Below are positions 11,001 through 20,865 of a stretch of DNA of 64,000 nt, piece by piece. Within the stretch, counting starts at the first letter, position 1. Each line of letters starts with the position of its first letter. This DNA comes from Gracilariopsis chorda. Its lineage: Eukaryota; Rhodophyta; Florideophyceae; Gracilariales; Gracilariaceae. The translations under genes and the position numbers were made by a program. A model generated the notes under the pieces. It made no database searches. It worked only from the letters and a program-made list of their open reading frames with translations, and was not told where the DNA came from. The stretch covers positions 172,517 to 236,516 of the forward strand of contig NBIV01000110.1 of assembly GCA_003194525.1 (NCBI GenBank), read 5' to 3'.

Positions 11001-13307
11001 TAACGGTGAAGTGTGCGCCCATCAGATATAGTCTGAGTGTTTGCAGAGCCCATACCATGGCGACGCATTCCTTTTCAGGGAATGAGTAGTTCCGTTCGTG
11101 GACGTTGAGCGTTCTGGACCAAAAACCGATTGGTTTTCGTTCCCCATCGGGAGTCGTTTGGAATAACGCACAACCAATTTGGTAATCACTCGCATCCGTA
11201 TCCACGGTATAAGGTAACCCATCCTTAGGCAACGATAATATCGGTGCAGAGGTGACAGCCTCCTTCAGAGAGTTGAAAGCTTCCACCTGTACAGGGTTAA
11301 GGGGGCCCAGTTTTGGCGGTTGTCCTTTTCTGAGAAGATCATTAAGGGGTCCTGCAGTCTTTGCGAAGCTTGGAATGAACCGTCGATACACGTTACATAA
11401 CCCTAGAAAGGAGCGGAGTTCCGTTTGGGTTCTCGGGTGCTTGGCCTCTTTGACGGATTTGACTCGAGCTTCCTGTATCAGCAAGCGCCCAGGGCGAATG
11501 ACATGGCCCAGGTACTTAACCGACTCGTTAAAGAATTCGCACTTCCTCAGCTTTAGGGTTACTCCAGCATCACGCAACGTGGTCATGATTTCACGAACGT
11601 GTTCTAAATGATCATCCAAGTTGTTGGAGAAGACTATGATATCGTCAAGATAGATGAGGCAAGATCGCCATTTGAAGCGGGCCAAGAGGATATCCAACGC
11701 ACGCTGGAAAGTAGCGGGAGCGTTTGTTAATCCAAACGGCATACGCTTAAAGCGGTACAAACCTGAATGACAGACGAAAGCAGTCTTATCACGGTCTTCC
11801 GGTCTTACTGGTACTTGCCAGTATGCCCAGTTCGCATCCAATGTGGAGAAGACAGTCGCCTCACCGAGAGAGTCAATATACTCATCCATTCGCGGTATGG
11901 GGTACACGTCTTTCACGGTGGCGGCATTAAGGCGACGGTAGTCGATGCAAAAACGCCAAGTCCCATCGGGTTTCGGAGCCAGTACTACTGGGGATGCCCA
12001 CGGTGATTGAGCGGGCTCTATCACGCCTTCGCGGAGCATTTTATCCACATGAAACTGTTCCTCCTCCCTTGCCTTGGGGTCTGCCCTATAGGGGTGTTGA
12101 GCAATCGGCTTGGTGTCCGGTACTACATCAATCCGGTGTTCCGTGGCCGAGACCTCCCCGAGGGATCCATCCAACATTGAGGTGAACTCTCGCAACATAT
12201 TTCGCAACTTCTAGCGGTGCGAATACGGTACATGACCGAGATCCAGATCTTCTAATTCCTTTACAGGGTCCAAATTATCGTAACTCGTAGGAACGGCCTT
12301 CTTTTCTGAATCTTTCGTGTTGAGCGACTCCACAGAAGAGTGGGAACCCTCCCCCTCCTTAGCATGAGGCGTATCATTTCGTTCTTGAAGTAATTCGAGT
12401 ACATCGGCTGCGCACACCTTTGTAGGGATTAAAGCCGTTGGATGCGGAAGTACAGTACCAACTACTTGGTTCTTCGCCAGGTACTGCGGCTTCTTGCCAA
12501 AGTTGGCTATCAAGACCTGAAAGGGGTGTTCATTTGAGATCTGAACGACACCATTAGCCAGGGCCAATTGATACTTCTCGTACAGCGAGGGGAGCGGTTG
12601 AACAACACGCAATCCTCTTGGAGCGGCAGTTACTGAAACCCACGCCTGTGATTCGGGGGGTATGGAGATTGGCCGTGCGACACGTAGCTTGGGCGACTCC
12701 TTTGGAGGGGACGAATCCTGCAAGGGGACCGGAAGAGGAACCAACGTGGATGAGGCACGCCGTAATTAACGACGAACTATCGGAATGATGGAACCATCTT
12801 CTAGTTCAACTTCTCGCGCACGTGGACGAATTGACTCTACGAAGCGATTGCAGAAGTCACATCCCAAGATAACGGGGGCCGCTAGTGTCATACAGACGAT
12901 TAAGTCGAGCTGCATCGAACAGTTACCAATCCTGATCATCAGAGAAACCGTACCAGCCGTTTTCAACGGGTTGTTATTGGCATCAGCAACGTCCATGACG
13001 GGTCCTTGTCTAACACGAGAACGCACTTCAGGCGGTAAGAGAGATTCGACAATGAAATTGGGGCCGGCACCTGTATCCAGAATAGACAGATGACGCACCA
13101 TATACTGGGCGGAAAGGCCAAAATCAGCGAAAACTTTGTAGTTTCGCTTGGCCATTACCATGACTCTATCCGGTGACCGGTGATTCTTACACCGTATCCA
13201 CGGGCGACGTAACTCACCAAGGTGGGCCGAGTCCACGTCTGTGGTGGTCAATAATTTCCTTGAAAGGATCTTGACCGGGGAGCGAGGCTTTGACGCCTCG
13301 GGCGCCG
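8029..13307 (-). pseudogene. Rt2 pol (protease, RT, RNase H, integrase, chromodomain), disrupted
   Basis: Reading leftward from the Rt3 insertion site, the region encodes an aspartic protease (LDTGAGPNF near 13060-13090), reverse transcriptase with the YLDDI catalytic box near 11640-11660, RNase H, and an integrase with HPGGR and FYWP zinc-domain remnants. The integrase core has AIDILG, a modified LLSDKGPQF box and a QVERFNRTW box. A GPYKV module, a long Pro/Ser/Thr linker and a chromodomain (8029-8274, EFIINRIVGH...YQVRWYGYP) follow. In-frame stops occur near 12763-12765, 12208-12210, 10450-10452 and 9232, with frame changes in the linker. The second integrase Asp box reads SDKG instead of SDNG. 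Rt3 separates this pol from its gag at 23823-25873. Confidence 0.85.
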
Positions 13308-13312
13308 ATGAC

Positions 13313-13366
13313 TGTGATGCAAGGAGTATCTTGGTCATCCGAGTTACTCCTTGCATCACAAATTCG
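13313..13366. repeat. Extra 54-bp fold-back segment at the Rt3 3' end
   Basis: Between the left TSD and the 3' LTR lie 48 bp that form a hairpin. The arms are TGTGATGCAAGGAGTA and its exact complement TACTCCTTGCATCACA, with 16 bases between them, followed by AATTCG. Each arm copies the first bases of the Rt3 LTR. AATTCG repeats the spacer that lies next to the 5' LTR before the PBS. The right end of the element has no such addition. Confidence 0.8.
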
Positions 13367-13929
13367 TGTGGTACAACCACTAGGGGCGCGAGGCCACTCG
13401 GTAGCGATGTGGATGTCCACGAATTACCCTGATAATAGGGGTGCCGCTTGCGGCGGCAAGGCCTAGGGGTGCTTCTGTCCGGGTAACCGGGGTTCGGTCG
13501 CGTGAGCACGGGTGTAGCACGGGAATCCGTGTGGGGTGGAAGCTTAGCGGGAGACTGCAAGTTATAACTAGTCCGGAGGTCCGGTTAAGGCTCCTGGAAC
13601 TAGGAACTTGGGTTCCGTGCCCGATGATCTTCCAGTTTACTGAGGTGCGACCCTTCCCGTCACTAAGTACTGCGGAGTGCCGCACTAGCTACAGTAAATA
13701 ATATTCGAAATATCTAGATAATTCTAAGTAGATGGCCCGTGGCCAGCACCTACTGTGCACATCCCAAATAAAGTGGAAATCCACGTATGAACCGCACCCG
13801 CTCGTGCATCGCTCAGTGTCCCCTTGTGACAACCCTCGGGTTACCGAAAACACGTGTGACGTATGAACCGTCGCGTATCGACTTGGTGATTTCCGCACCT
13901 CGGATGACCGAGTTACTCCTTGCATCACA
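13367..13929 (-). repeat. Rt3 3' LTR
   Basis: This 563-bp LTR reads TGTGGTACAACC...TTGCATCACA on the plus strand. It pairs with 23218-23780 and differs at three bases, all between about 13590 and 13630. Confidence 0.9.
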
Positions 13930-13945
13930 TATCCCCCCCGTTAAG
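13930..13945 (-). other. Rt3 polypurine tract
   Basis: On the minus strand CTTAACGGGGGGGATA abuts the 3' LTR, the standard plus-strand primer position. Its G run and trailing A match the tracts of Rt1 and Rt2. Confidence 0.65.
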
Positions 13946-13970
13946 AGCGGAGTATATCGGCGAATTCGCC

Positions 13971-13978
13971 TATATAAG
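13971..13978 (+). promoter_or_regulatory. TATA box upstream of the Rt3 antisense ORF
   Basis: TATATAAG lies 41 bp inside the element from the LTR and points toward the antisense ORF. Transcription starting about 30 bp downstream would begin after the ATG at 13988. The effective start codon may therefore be the next in-frame ATG at 14105. Confidence 0.55.
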
Positions 13979-13987
13979 GAGCGAACA

Positions 13988-15715
13988 ATGTCGCGGTATC
14001 GCAGCATTCGGTCTGCTTCTCCCCCTCACTCCTGTGAAAACCAAGCTCTCATCGAACACGACACTGATACCGGCCACCTCAGCGCTTCTGAATTCCAACT
14101 AACGATGCAACCATCTGAGAATCCCCAGCAACCCCCTTCGCACCCTTCTGCATCAAACTCCGGACCCGTTCCGACCACGGCATCAGTGCCACTGCCTCAG
14201 CCTCAGCCTTTGCCGTACATACCGGCGTATGTCTCGAATTCCGCGGTTATCCGCCCTCCTCAGCGACGCATCCATCAGTCATTCCCGCACCCTGCGGATT
14301 TAGTGGGCATTAATCCCTTAAGCCGCCCCGAGGCGTTTGCTAATGCTCCGTGGTTTCATCCACAAGGGGTGCGCGATGAGGGCCTCCTCGATCAATACCA
14401 GGTCGCTGGGCGTCTTTCCGATGGACTCCCGCTTCATGCGGTGTATACTGACGACTGGCTCGCGCACTGCGCGCTCCCGGACAACTCGATATCGCGGTAT
14501 GGCAACGAGCGTATGCACGAAGCGCGGGTGCGCTTCACCAAGCTGGTGTATCAGCGGATACGCCGCATCATTGGAACAGTCCCTCTGGACGATGCGTGGG
14601 AATTCGACACCTGGTTGGCCAGAACCAACGGCGAGGCTTACGCCTACATAGAGCAACTCGGGGATCTGCCCACTCGACGTTGGCGAGGGACCCATGGCGT
14701 TCGCCAGGAGGCACTCTGTTTCCAGCAACCACTTTTTTGCGCGGAGTTCCGCTACTTGCGCAAGCGCGACATCCCTTTCTGGGAATTCGCTCGTTGGGAG
14801 CGACGAACCAGGTCAAGACTGGGGTACCTCGTTCCATATCAAATGGTCGAGGTTGATCGCGTTCGGGCATCTGCTCGGCTTGGCCGATACGTTCCAATTC
14901 CAGATCACTGGGCTGCAATTGAGGCTCCTCGGGGTTGCCCAGTGGAGATTCCTCCGGTTATTACTTACTTAGGCTCTCACCTAGTGAATGATCCCTATTG
15001 CGGGCTCTGGGTCGTGGCACGCACGGAATTCATTGCCAAAATGGCAGTCTTCATCCTGTGGGATGCGTACGACACCTACCGGGTGTGGTACATGAGTCCG
15101 ACGGCTCGGGAGTACGCGAGAAATCTCGATTTGTCTATGGTGCTTGGCTCTCGCGCCAACCAGGAAGACTTTCGTCACCTTATGAACGTCGTGGACCAGA
15201 TAAACTGGGACTTGGTACCAGCTGATCAAGCAGCGCGAGGTAATCGTTCGCGACAGCGCGAGTATTCCCCCGGTCGGACGGCTGATGCCGGAGACTTCGT
15301 ATGGTATGATCCATGGACCCGTCAGCATCTGACATCCGAGCAGGCTCGGTATTTGCGGCAAAACCCGCGGGCTCAACCGGCTACCCAGCCAACTGGCTAT
15401 ATTTTCGAGCCGGATGCGGCCGTGATGGACTATATGTCCGAGGATGGAGATGCTGATTACAGCGAAGAGCCATACGAGATGGATACCGAAGCTCCGATTC
15501 CGGAAGAGGACACCACGTTCAACCCGTTACCTGTGAACCTGGGCTACCAGCAGCCTCAGCAGAATTCTGCGGATGACGAGTCTGAGCTTGAGCTCTTGAG
15601 GAGGTTCCTCGAAGAGGCGGGGGTTCCCTTAACTTCCGTTCAGGGGGACCGTCAGCATCTGCTGGGGTTGCTCCGTGCCAATCTCGGTCAGGATCCGAAT
15701 GAGCCGAGCGCTTAA
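13988..15715 (+). CDS. Rt3 antisense ORF (conserved retroelement protein of unknown function)
   Basis: This intact ORF gives 575 residues from ATG 13988, or 536 from ATG 14105 if the TATA box at 13971 sets the transcript start. It lies opposite to gag-pol, between the chromodomain and the 3' LTR. After a Pro/Ser/Gln-rich N-terminal region of about 100 residues comes a folded-looking core with NAPWFHP, LLDQY, EFRYLRKRD, ARWERRTRSR, PYQMVEVDR, GRYVPIP, a Trp/Phe-rich hydrophobic helix (CGLWVVARTEFIAKMAVFI), MSPTAREYARNLDLSMVLG and PGRTADAGDFVW. An acidic tail ends in a short Leu-rich helix. The full length aligns with the Rt2 copy at 5873-7735. No signal peptide, zinc finger or enzyme motif is evident. 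Antisense ORFs at this position are known in some plant gypsy lineages such as Tat/Grande, but I cannot show homology to them. Confidence 0.8.
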   Translation: MSRYRSIRSASPPHSCENQALIEHDTDTGHLSASEFQLTMQPSENPQQPPSHPSASNSGPVPTTASVPLPQPQPLPYIPAYVSNSAVIRPPQRRIHQSFPHPADLVGINPLSRPEAFANAPWFHPQGVRDEGLLDQYQVAGRLSDGLPLHAVYTDDWLAHCALPDNSISRYGNERMHEARVRFTKLVYQRIRRIIGTVPLDDAWEFDTWLARTNGEAYAYIEQLGDLPTRRWRGTHGVRQEALCFQQPLFCAEFRYLRKRDIPFWEFARWERRTRSRLGYLVPYQMVEVDRVRASARLGRYVPIPDHWAAIEAPRGCPVEIPPVITYLGSHLVNDPYCGLWVVARTEFIAKMAVFILWDAYDTYRVWYMSPTAREYARNLDLSMVLGSRANQEDFRHLMNVVDQINWDLVPADQAARGNRSRQREYSPGRTADAGDFVWYDPWTRQHLTSEQARYLRQNPRAQPATQPTGYIFEPDAAVMDYMSEDGDADYSEEPYEMDTEAPIPEEDTTFNPLPVNLGYQQPQQNSADDESELELLRRFLEEAGVPLTSVQGDRQHLLGLLRANLGQDPNEPSA

Positions 15716-15790
15716 ACGCGATTCGATTGTGATAGCACATGTACCGGTGGCGTCCTGGCCTAGCACCAGTATATAGGGCGATCCCTAATC

Positions 15791-15796
15791 AATAAA
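15791..15796 (+). terminator. Poly(A) signal AATAAA downstream of the Rt3 antisense ORF
   Basis: AATAAA lies 75 bp after the ORF stop and about 100 bp before the convergent end of pol at 15895. The Rt2 copy has the same arrangement. Confidence 0.5.
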
Positions 15797-15894
15797 CTAG
15801 TTAACTAGAACTGTACTGCCTTAGACTGCGCTTCTTCGCCTTTCCTTATTCATGGGTCTCCACTTCTTTTTTTTCCACGCTAACGTGACGGTCC

Positions 15895-18800
15895 CTAGAC
15901 AATTTGGGAGTCCCCCATGATACCGACGAGAGCGTCACCCAAGTTCGCCGGTAACGGCAATCTCCTCCAGCGGTGATACCGCACGACATGGGATCGGGGG
16001 ATATTCTCGATCGGTTCCCATGTGTCCGCTTCAGGCGGGTACTTGTACCATCGAATTCGATAACGGGGCTTGAGGTCCTCCTCGTCATACGCGTGATCGG
16101 CGATTCGGTCCATCACGTATTCTTGCGGAGAGCCGCGCTCGTCTCGCTCTACTGAGCTCCCATTCTCCGGGGATTCCCGACTATCCTCCGGCGGAGTAGC
16201 CGGACTTTTCAGCTCCTTGGCTGTTTTTGCCGGTGCGGGTTTTCGTTCTCCGCTAAGTGATTTCGGGCTATTCCCGGTTCGTGTTACTCCCGGCTGGTCC
16301 GGACGGTTTAGCGAAGACGCAGCCTCTTCTGCTGCTGTACGCCTGAGGTGTACCTCGCTATGCGAGGGACTTGGAGACGAGATAATCTCGGGGTGACTGC
16401 TCTGGGGAGTCTTGTCGGCAAGGGCCGGGGTCACGGCGGATCCGTCCGCTGGAGGCGGCTTCCTCTCTTCCACCGTTGTGGGGTCAGCGCTTACGCTCTT
16501 TTCCTTTGGAGATGTTCTCCGTTGTAGGGGCAGGTTCGGTGGGCCTTCTTTCTGCTTGGTATCGTCAGCGGAATCGTCGTCTTCTTCACGCATTAGTGGT
16601 TGCTGTGGGGGCGGATGCTTTCCGTCGGGAGGCGGTTTGGTGTGAGTGACACTCTGGTTCGGCCAATCAGAGGCCTTCCAAGATGTGGGCTTGGCCACTG
16701 GGTACGGGTGGTCACGTGACGCTTCCCCTGTGCGCAGGATTTGGTTCAAATAACCGTCACGCGCTGATATACAGCGGGGTGTGACACTTACAGTACCATT
16801 TGGTGGCGGTTGTGCGCCGGATATATCGGGAGGCGGAACGTCGGACAATTCCGGGCTGCTGATTGGCTGAGAGATGACACTTGTCGTCGATTCGCCTTGA
16901 GTGGCCCCCACTGGCCTTGATGCGGCGGCTTGTACGGGCGTTCCGTCTCGCACGGGGTCAGGGGCTGTTACCACACGGTCTCGTGAAATTCGTTCGACGT
17001 TATCGTCTTCCTTGCGGATAACCACCGTCTCTGAGTCGAGTTCGACTACTTCATATGGACCAGATACTACTGGGGATAGCTCATGTCGCCTCCGGAGTTC
17101 ATTCCTTCCTTCTCGCGTCGTAGCGTCCGGACGCTCAATACGCACGAACACGTGACCTCCGACCCGGATATCCGGAATAATGGGGCGTAGTGTGGCATCA
17201 TAATTCCGTTTATATCGGGCTTGGGCCTTCGCTAGCTCTCTTGCGGCCTGTTCCGCGCGTCGTCTCAGGTCATCCCTCCACTTGAGGTGGTGTGAAGCCG
17301 GTGTCGGCGCCTCCAACTCGCTGTCTTGGTCCAGTCTGACTGGTAGAGCCGGCGGGCAGCGCGCCAAGACCAGTTCGAAGGGTGCCATTCTCGTCGTCGA
17401 GTGAACTTGCGTATTGTACGCGTAGCACAGCGTGTCTGTATACAAGTCCCAATCCTTGGGGTGGTACGTCACGTAATGCCGAAGAGCGGCGAGTAGCGTG
17501 CGATTGAAACGCTCCACCTGCCCGTTTGTCTGCGGATGGTACGTCGTGGTAAACACGTTCTTCACGCCGAGAATGCGGCATACGTCCTGAAAGAACTTCG
17601 CAACGAATTGCTTCCCATTATCTGATAATAGATTCAACGGTGGTCCGTAGACGTAGACCCACTCTCTGATGAAAGCTTGCGCGATTGCCGCGGCCGTGAT
17701 CCGCTTCAGCGGGACTGTCCGAGTCAGCTTCGAGAAGCGATCCGTGATTACCAGAAGGTATCTATAGCCTCGCTTTGTGCGAATCAGTTCCCCTAAGATG
17801 TCAATGCTGACGTACTCTAAAGGCGCTTTCGCCGGGAACAGCTTCAGGGGACGTTTCCGTTTCCACAGCTTAATGCGATTCTTCGCGCAGGTTGTACACA
17901 ACTTCGCCGTGGCGTGGCAGTCCATTGCCAATGTTGGCCAATAAAAGTCTTTCCTGAGAGTCCAGTATAACTTTGTGCCACCTGGATGTCCAGATAACTG
18001 GGAGTAGTGTGCGAGATGCAGTACTCTGCTCTTCAAGACGTGTGGAATCACGATCTGGTCCTGTGCTTCGACAGTTCGAACTAACACTCCTTGCTTGTCA
18101 AGGCCAAAGGGTAACCCCTCCCACCCGTTAAGACGGGAGCGTATGGAGGTGCAGAAGGCATCTGCGTGTTGCTCACGTAGAAGCTCTTCTAACGAGATAC
18201 GCTCGAGTTGTTCCGCCGGTGCGGTGTCTGTTGCTTGCGCAATTAGCAAGTCGAGGGTGAAGTCATCGTCGTAATCCGTGCAATGTTGCGCGCCGGCATC
18301 GGCTTGGAGATGAGGTGAGTCCTCAGCGAAGAGACAAGGGATGTCATCATCGATTTCAGTTTGGGTTTCTCCCAGTGTTAAGAGCCGTGATAAGGCGTCG
18401 GCATGGACGTTGGAGCGCCAATTTTTGTACTTGAATTCGAAGTCGAATTCCGAGAGGCGTAATCGCCATCGCATTAAGCGTCCCGACGGCTCGGATATAG
18501 AAAGTAGCCATCTGAGGCATGAATGGTCCGTATTGACGGTAAAATGCACCCCTTGAAGGTATGGTCGGAGGGTCGTAAGAGCCCAGACAACCGCAAGGCA
18601 TTCCTTTTCAGATACCGAGTAGTTTTGTTCCGCTGATTGCAGCGATCTGGACCAATAACCAATAGGTTTGCGTTCGCCGTCAGGATATTCCTGGAAAAGG
18701 ACACAGCCCACTTGATATTCACTGGAGTCAGTGTCGACCACAAAGGAGAGTCCCAGTTTTGGGAGGGCCAATACGGGTGCTGTGATCAGCGTCTTTCTGA

Positions 18801-20580
18801 GAGTTTTGAAGGCATCCGTCTCGGCTTCAACGAATTGTTTGAGTTGGACGGGCTGTCCTTTCTTCAATAATGCGTTCAACGGCGCGGCTATGTGTGAGTA
18901 GCGCGGGACAAATCGTCGATAGACGTTACATAACCCCAGAAAGGCACGCAATTGTGTTTGTGTTTGCGGGGGTGTGGCTTTGCGGATAGCCGCGGTTGCG
19001 ACTTCGTCCATCTCCAGCTGTCCTAGTTTGATCAAATGACCAAGGTACTTGACTTTATCCGTGAACCATTCACATTTCTTTAGCTTCAAAGTAATCCCAG
19101 CTGACTGGAGCTTTTTTAGTATCAACTCGACGTCTTCAAAATGGTTCTCCATGTTCTTACTGAAAATGATGATATCATCGAGATATACCAAGCAGGTCTT
19201 CCACTTGTAGGATGACAAGATGATGTCCAGGGCACGCTGGAACGTAGCTGGCGCATTAGTGAGGCCAAATGGCATGCGTTTGAATCGGTAAAGACCGGCG
19301 TGGCACACGAAGGCCGTTTTGTCGCGGTCATCATCCGCGATGGGCACCTGCCAGTACCCGGAATTAGCGTCCAGCGTAGTAAATACGGTGGCATCACCGA
19401 GGCTGTCGATGCATTCATCCATTCGGGGTAAGGGATACGTATCCCTTACGGTCACTGCGTTCAGTTTCCTGTAATCCACGCAAAAGCGTAATGAACCATC
19501 CGTCTTCGGGACGAGCACCACTGGGGAGGCCCAAGCGGATTGTGCGGGCTCAATGACCCCCTTTTCAAGCATGTCATCCACATGCTGTTGTTCGATTTCT
19601 CGCGTTCGGGGTCCAGCTCTGTAGGGATGCTGTGCAATGGGTCTTGTACCCGGGACGAGATCAATATGATGCTCTGTTGCGGCGATTTCGCCGAGGTTCC
19701 CATCCCACATGGACGAGTATTTCTGCAGTAATCTGCGTAAGCGATCCCGGTACTCCTCCGGTACATGGAACAGGTCCAATTCGTCAACTGACGGGAGCGC
19801 TTTAGCTAATTCCCGGTCTCCCGGTGTCGGTACTTGCTCCAGTTCAGCGGAAGTTGACAGCGAGATCTCGTCCGGCAGGGGTATCCTTAATACTTCCGCT
19901 AGGGAAATGTGCGTCGGTATGAGTACCGTGGGATGTGGTAAAGCCACGGCAACCATCTGATTCTTGTGAAGTTTCACAGGATGATTGGTGAAGTTGCTAA
20001 TCAACAATCGGAAAGGTCTGTTAGGTTGTACCTGGGCAACGCCGTTGGCGGCGGTAATTCCATTACGTTCGTAAGTGTGAGATAAGGGTTGAATCACGAT
20101 AAGTCCGTGGCGTTGTGTGGTTACGGTGACCCACGTCTGAGATTTTGGAGGAAGCTCCACCTGTTCCGCTACCTTAATCTTTGGAGAGGTTCTCCCACTA
20201 GGTCCAGCGTTCTGGGATGGGGGCAACGGCCCTGAATTGGCAGCCGGTTGCAGGGGTCTGCGCACTATTGGTACGGTGCTTCCGTCATCCATCTCCACTT
20301 CCCGAAGGCGGGGTCTTATTGCTTCCACATAGCGGTCACAGTAGTCACATCCAAGAACAACTTGGGCAGCCAGTGTCGAGCAGACAATGAACTCCAACAT
20401 GACGACATGGTTTCCCAAACGGACGACGAGGCGTATGGTACCTAGACATTCTAGAGGCTTCTTGTTTGCGTCCCGGACATCCGGTAGAGGACCGCTTCGA
20501 ATGCGGGTCCGATCATGAGGGCTGAGTTCAGATACCCTGATAAAATTCGGTCCTGCGCCGGTATCGAGTACCGCAAGACG
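15895..20580 (-). CDS. Rt3 pol: protease remnant, RT, RNase H, integrase, chromodomain
   Basis: This frame is open for 1561 codons (first ATG at 20418). In order it holds the protease active site LDTGAGPNF (about 20550), reverse transcriptase with FRFCVDYRKLN and YLDDI boxes (YLDDI near 19185), RNase H with VVDTDSS and TDHSCLRWL, integrase zinc domain (HYSQLSGHPGG...CTTCA), integrase core with SIDILG, SDNGKQF and NGQVERFNRTL, and a SGPYEVV module. A Pro/Ser/Thr linker of about 250 residues and a chromodomain (about 16125-15970: EYVMDRIADH, RYRIRWYKYP, DTWEPIENIP) complete it. Pol lies in the -1 frame relative to gag and overlaps its end, and the frame stays open upstream except for TGA at 20581-20583 and 20596-20598. 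These stops separate it from gag, so this copy is probably dead unless they are read through. Confidence 0.9.
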   Translation of the reverse strand, partial: RLAVLDTGAGPNFIRVSELSPHDRTRIRSGPLPDVRDANKKPLECLGTIRLVVRLGNHVVMLEFIVCSTLAAQVVLGCDYCDRYVEAIRPRLREVEMDDGSTVPIVRRPLQPAANSGPLPPSQNAGPSGRTSPKIKVAEQVELPPKSQTWVTVTTQRHGLIVIQPLSHTYERNGITAANGVAQVQPNRPFRLLISNFTNHPVKLHKNQMVAVALPHPTVLIPTHISLAEVLRIPLPDEISLSTSAELEQVPTPGDRELAKALPSVDELDLFHVPEEYRDRLRRLLQKYSSMWDGNLGEIAATEHHIDLVPGTRPIAQHPYRAGPRTREIEQQHVDDMLEKGVIEPAQSAWASPVVLVPKTDGSLRFCVDYRKLNAVTVRDTYPLPRMDECIDSLGDATVFTTLDANSGYWQVPIADDDRDKTAFVCHAGLYRFKRMPFGLTNAPATFQRALDIILSSYKWKTCLVYLDDIIIFSKNMENHFEDVELILKKLQSAGITLKLKKCEWFTDKVKYLGHLIKLGQLEMDEVATAAIRKATPPQTQTQLRAFLGLCNVYRRFVPRYSHIAAPLNALLKKGQPVQLKQFVEAETDAFKTLRKTLITAPVLALPKLGLSFVVDTDSSEYQVGCVLFQEYPDGERKPIGYWSRSLQSAEQNYSVSEKECLAVVWALTTLRPYLQGVHFTVNTDHSCLRWLLSISEPSGRLMRWRLRLSEFDFEFKYKNWRSNVHADALSRLLTLGETQTEIDDDIPCLFAEDSPHLQADAGAQHCTDYDDDFTLDLLIAQATDTAPAEQLERISLEELLREQHADAFCTSIRSRLNGWEGLPFGLDKQGVLVRTVEAQDQIVIPHVLKSRVLHLAHYSQLSGHPGGTKLYWTLRKDFYWPTLAMDCHATAKLCTTCAKNRIKLWKRKRPLKLFPAKAPLEYVSIDILGELIRTKRGYRYLLVITDRFSKLTRTVPLKRITAAAIAQAFIREWVYVYGPPLNLLSDNGKQFVAKFFQDVCRILGVKNVFTTTYHPQTNGQVERFNRTLLAALRHYVTYHPKDWDLYTDTLCYAYNTQVHSTTRMAPFELVLARCPPALPVRLDQDSELEAPTPASHHLKWRDDLRRRAEQAARELAKAQARYKRNYDATLRPIIPDIRVGGHVFVRIERPDATTREGRNELRRRHELSPVVSGPYEVVELDSETVVIRKEDDNVERISRDRVVTAPDPVRDGTPVQAAASRPVGATQGESTTSVISQPISSPELSDVPPPDISGAQPPPNGTVSVTPRCISARDGYLNQILRTGEASRDHPYPVAKPTSWKASDWPNQSVTHTKPPPDGKHPPPQQPLMREEDDDSADDTKQKEGPPNLPLQRRTSPKEKSVSADPTTVEERKPPPADGSAVTPALADKTPQSSHPEIISSPSPSHSEVHLRRTAAEEAASSLNRPDQPGVTRTGNSPKSLSGERKPAPAKTAKELKSPATPPEDSRESPENGSSVERDERGSPQEYVMDRIADHAYDEEDLKPRYRIRWYKYPPEADTWEPIENIPRSHVVRYHRWRRLPLPANLGDALVGIMGDSQIV

Positions 20581-20855
20581 TCACGACAACAAGTGTCAAT
20601 TTGTGCCGATATCTGGGTATACTTTATAGTTACGTTTAGCCAAAACCATAATAGGGTCTGTTCGTCTCCCAGGGCACTGGTATCGTCGCCATGGTCGACT
20701 TAATCCGCAGTCGAACTGCGTTTGACTTCCGGTCGAGCCGGACTTTCCTGGCCTAAGGAGAACCTTGGGCCTCCATACCGGGGAGCGGGGAGGTCGGTCC
20801 CCCTCAGCCGGCCCAATGGAATCGGACTGTGCCGACTCCCTTGGGGCTCCCCCCG

Positions 20856-20865
20856 TTAGTTTTCC
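20856..20865 (-). promoter_or_regulatory. Candidate -1 frameshift site at the Rt3 gag stop
   Basis: GGAAAAC directly precedes the gag stop codon TAA, and pol is in the -1 frame. Rt1 (28317-28326, GGAAAAC-TAA) and Rt2 (23823-23832, GGAAAAC-TGA) have the same heptamer, the same spacing to the stop and the same frame relation. It is not a textbook X XXY YYZ site, so a programmed shift is inferred from conservation only. A GGGG-AG-CCCC stem can form just downstream in Rt3, and a TCTCT-AGAGA stem in Rt2. Confidence 0.5.

Noticed and set aside
12766-13560. Single ORF joining Rt3 LTR sequence to the Rt2 protease
   Set aside because: The first third is Rt3 LTR and the 54-bp addition. Continuity with the Rt2 protease is an accident of the insertion frame.
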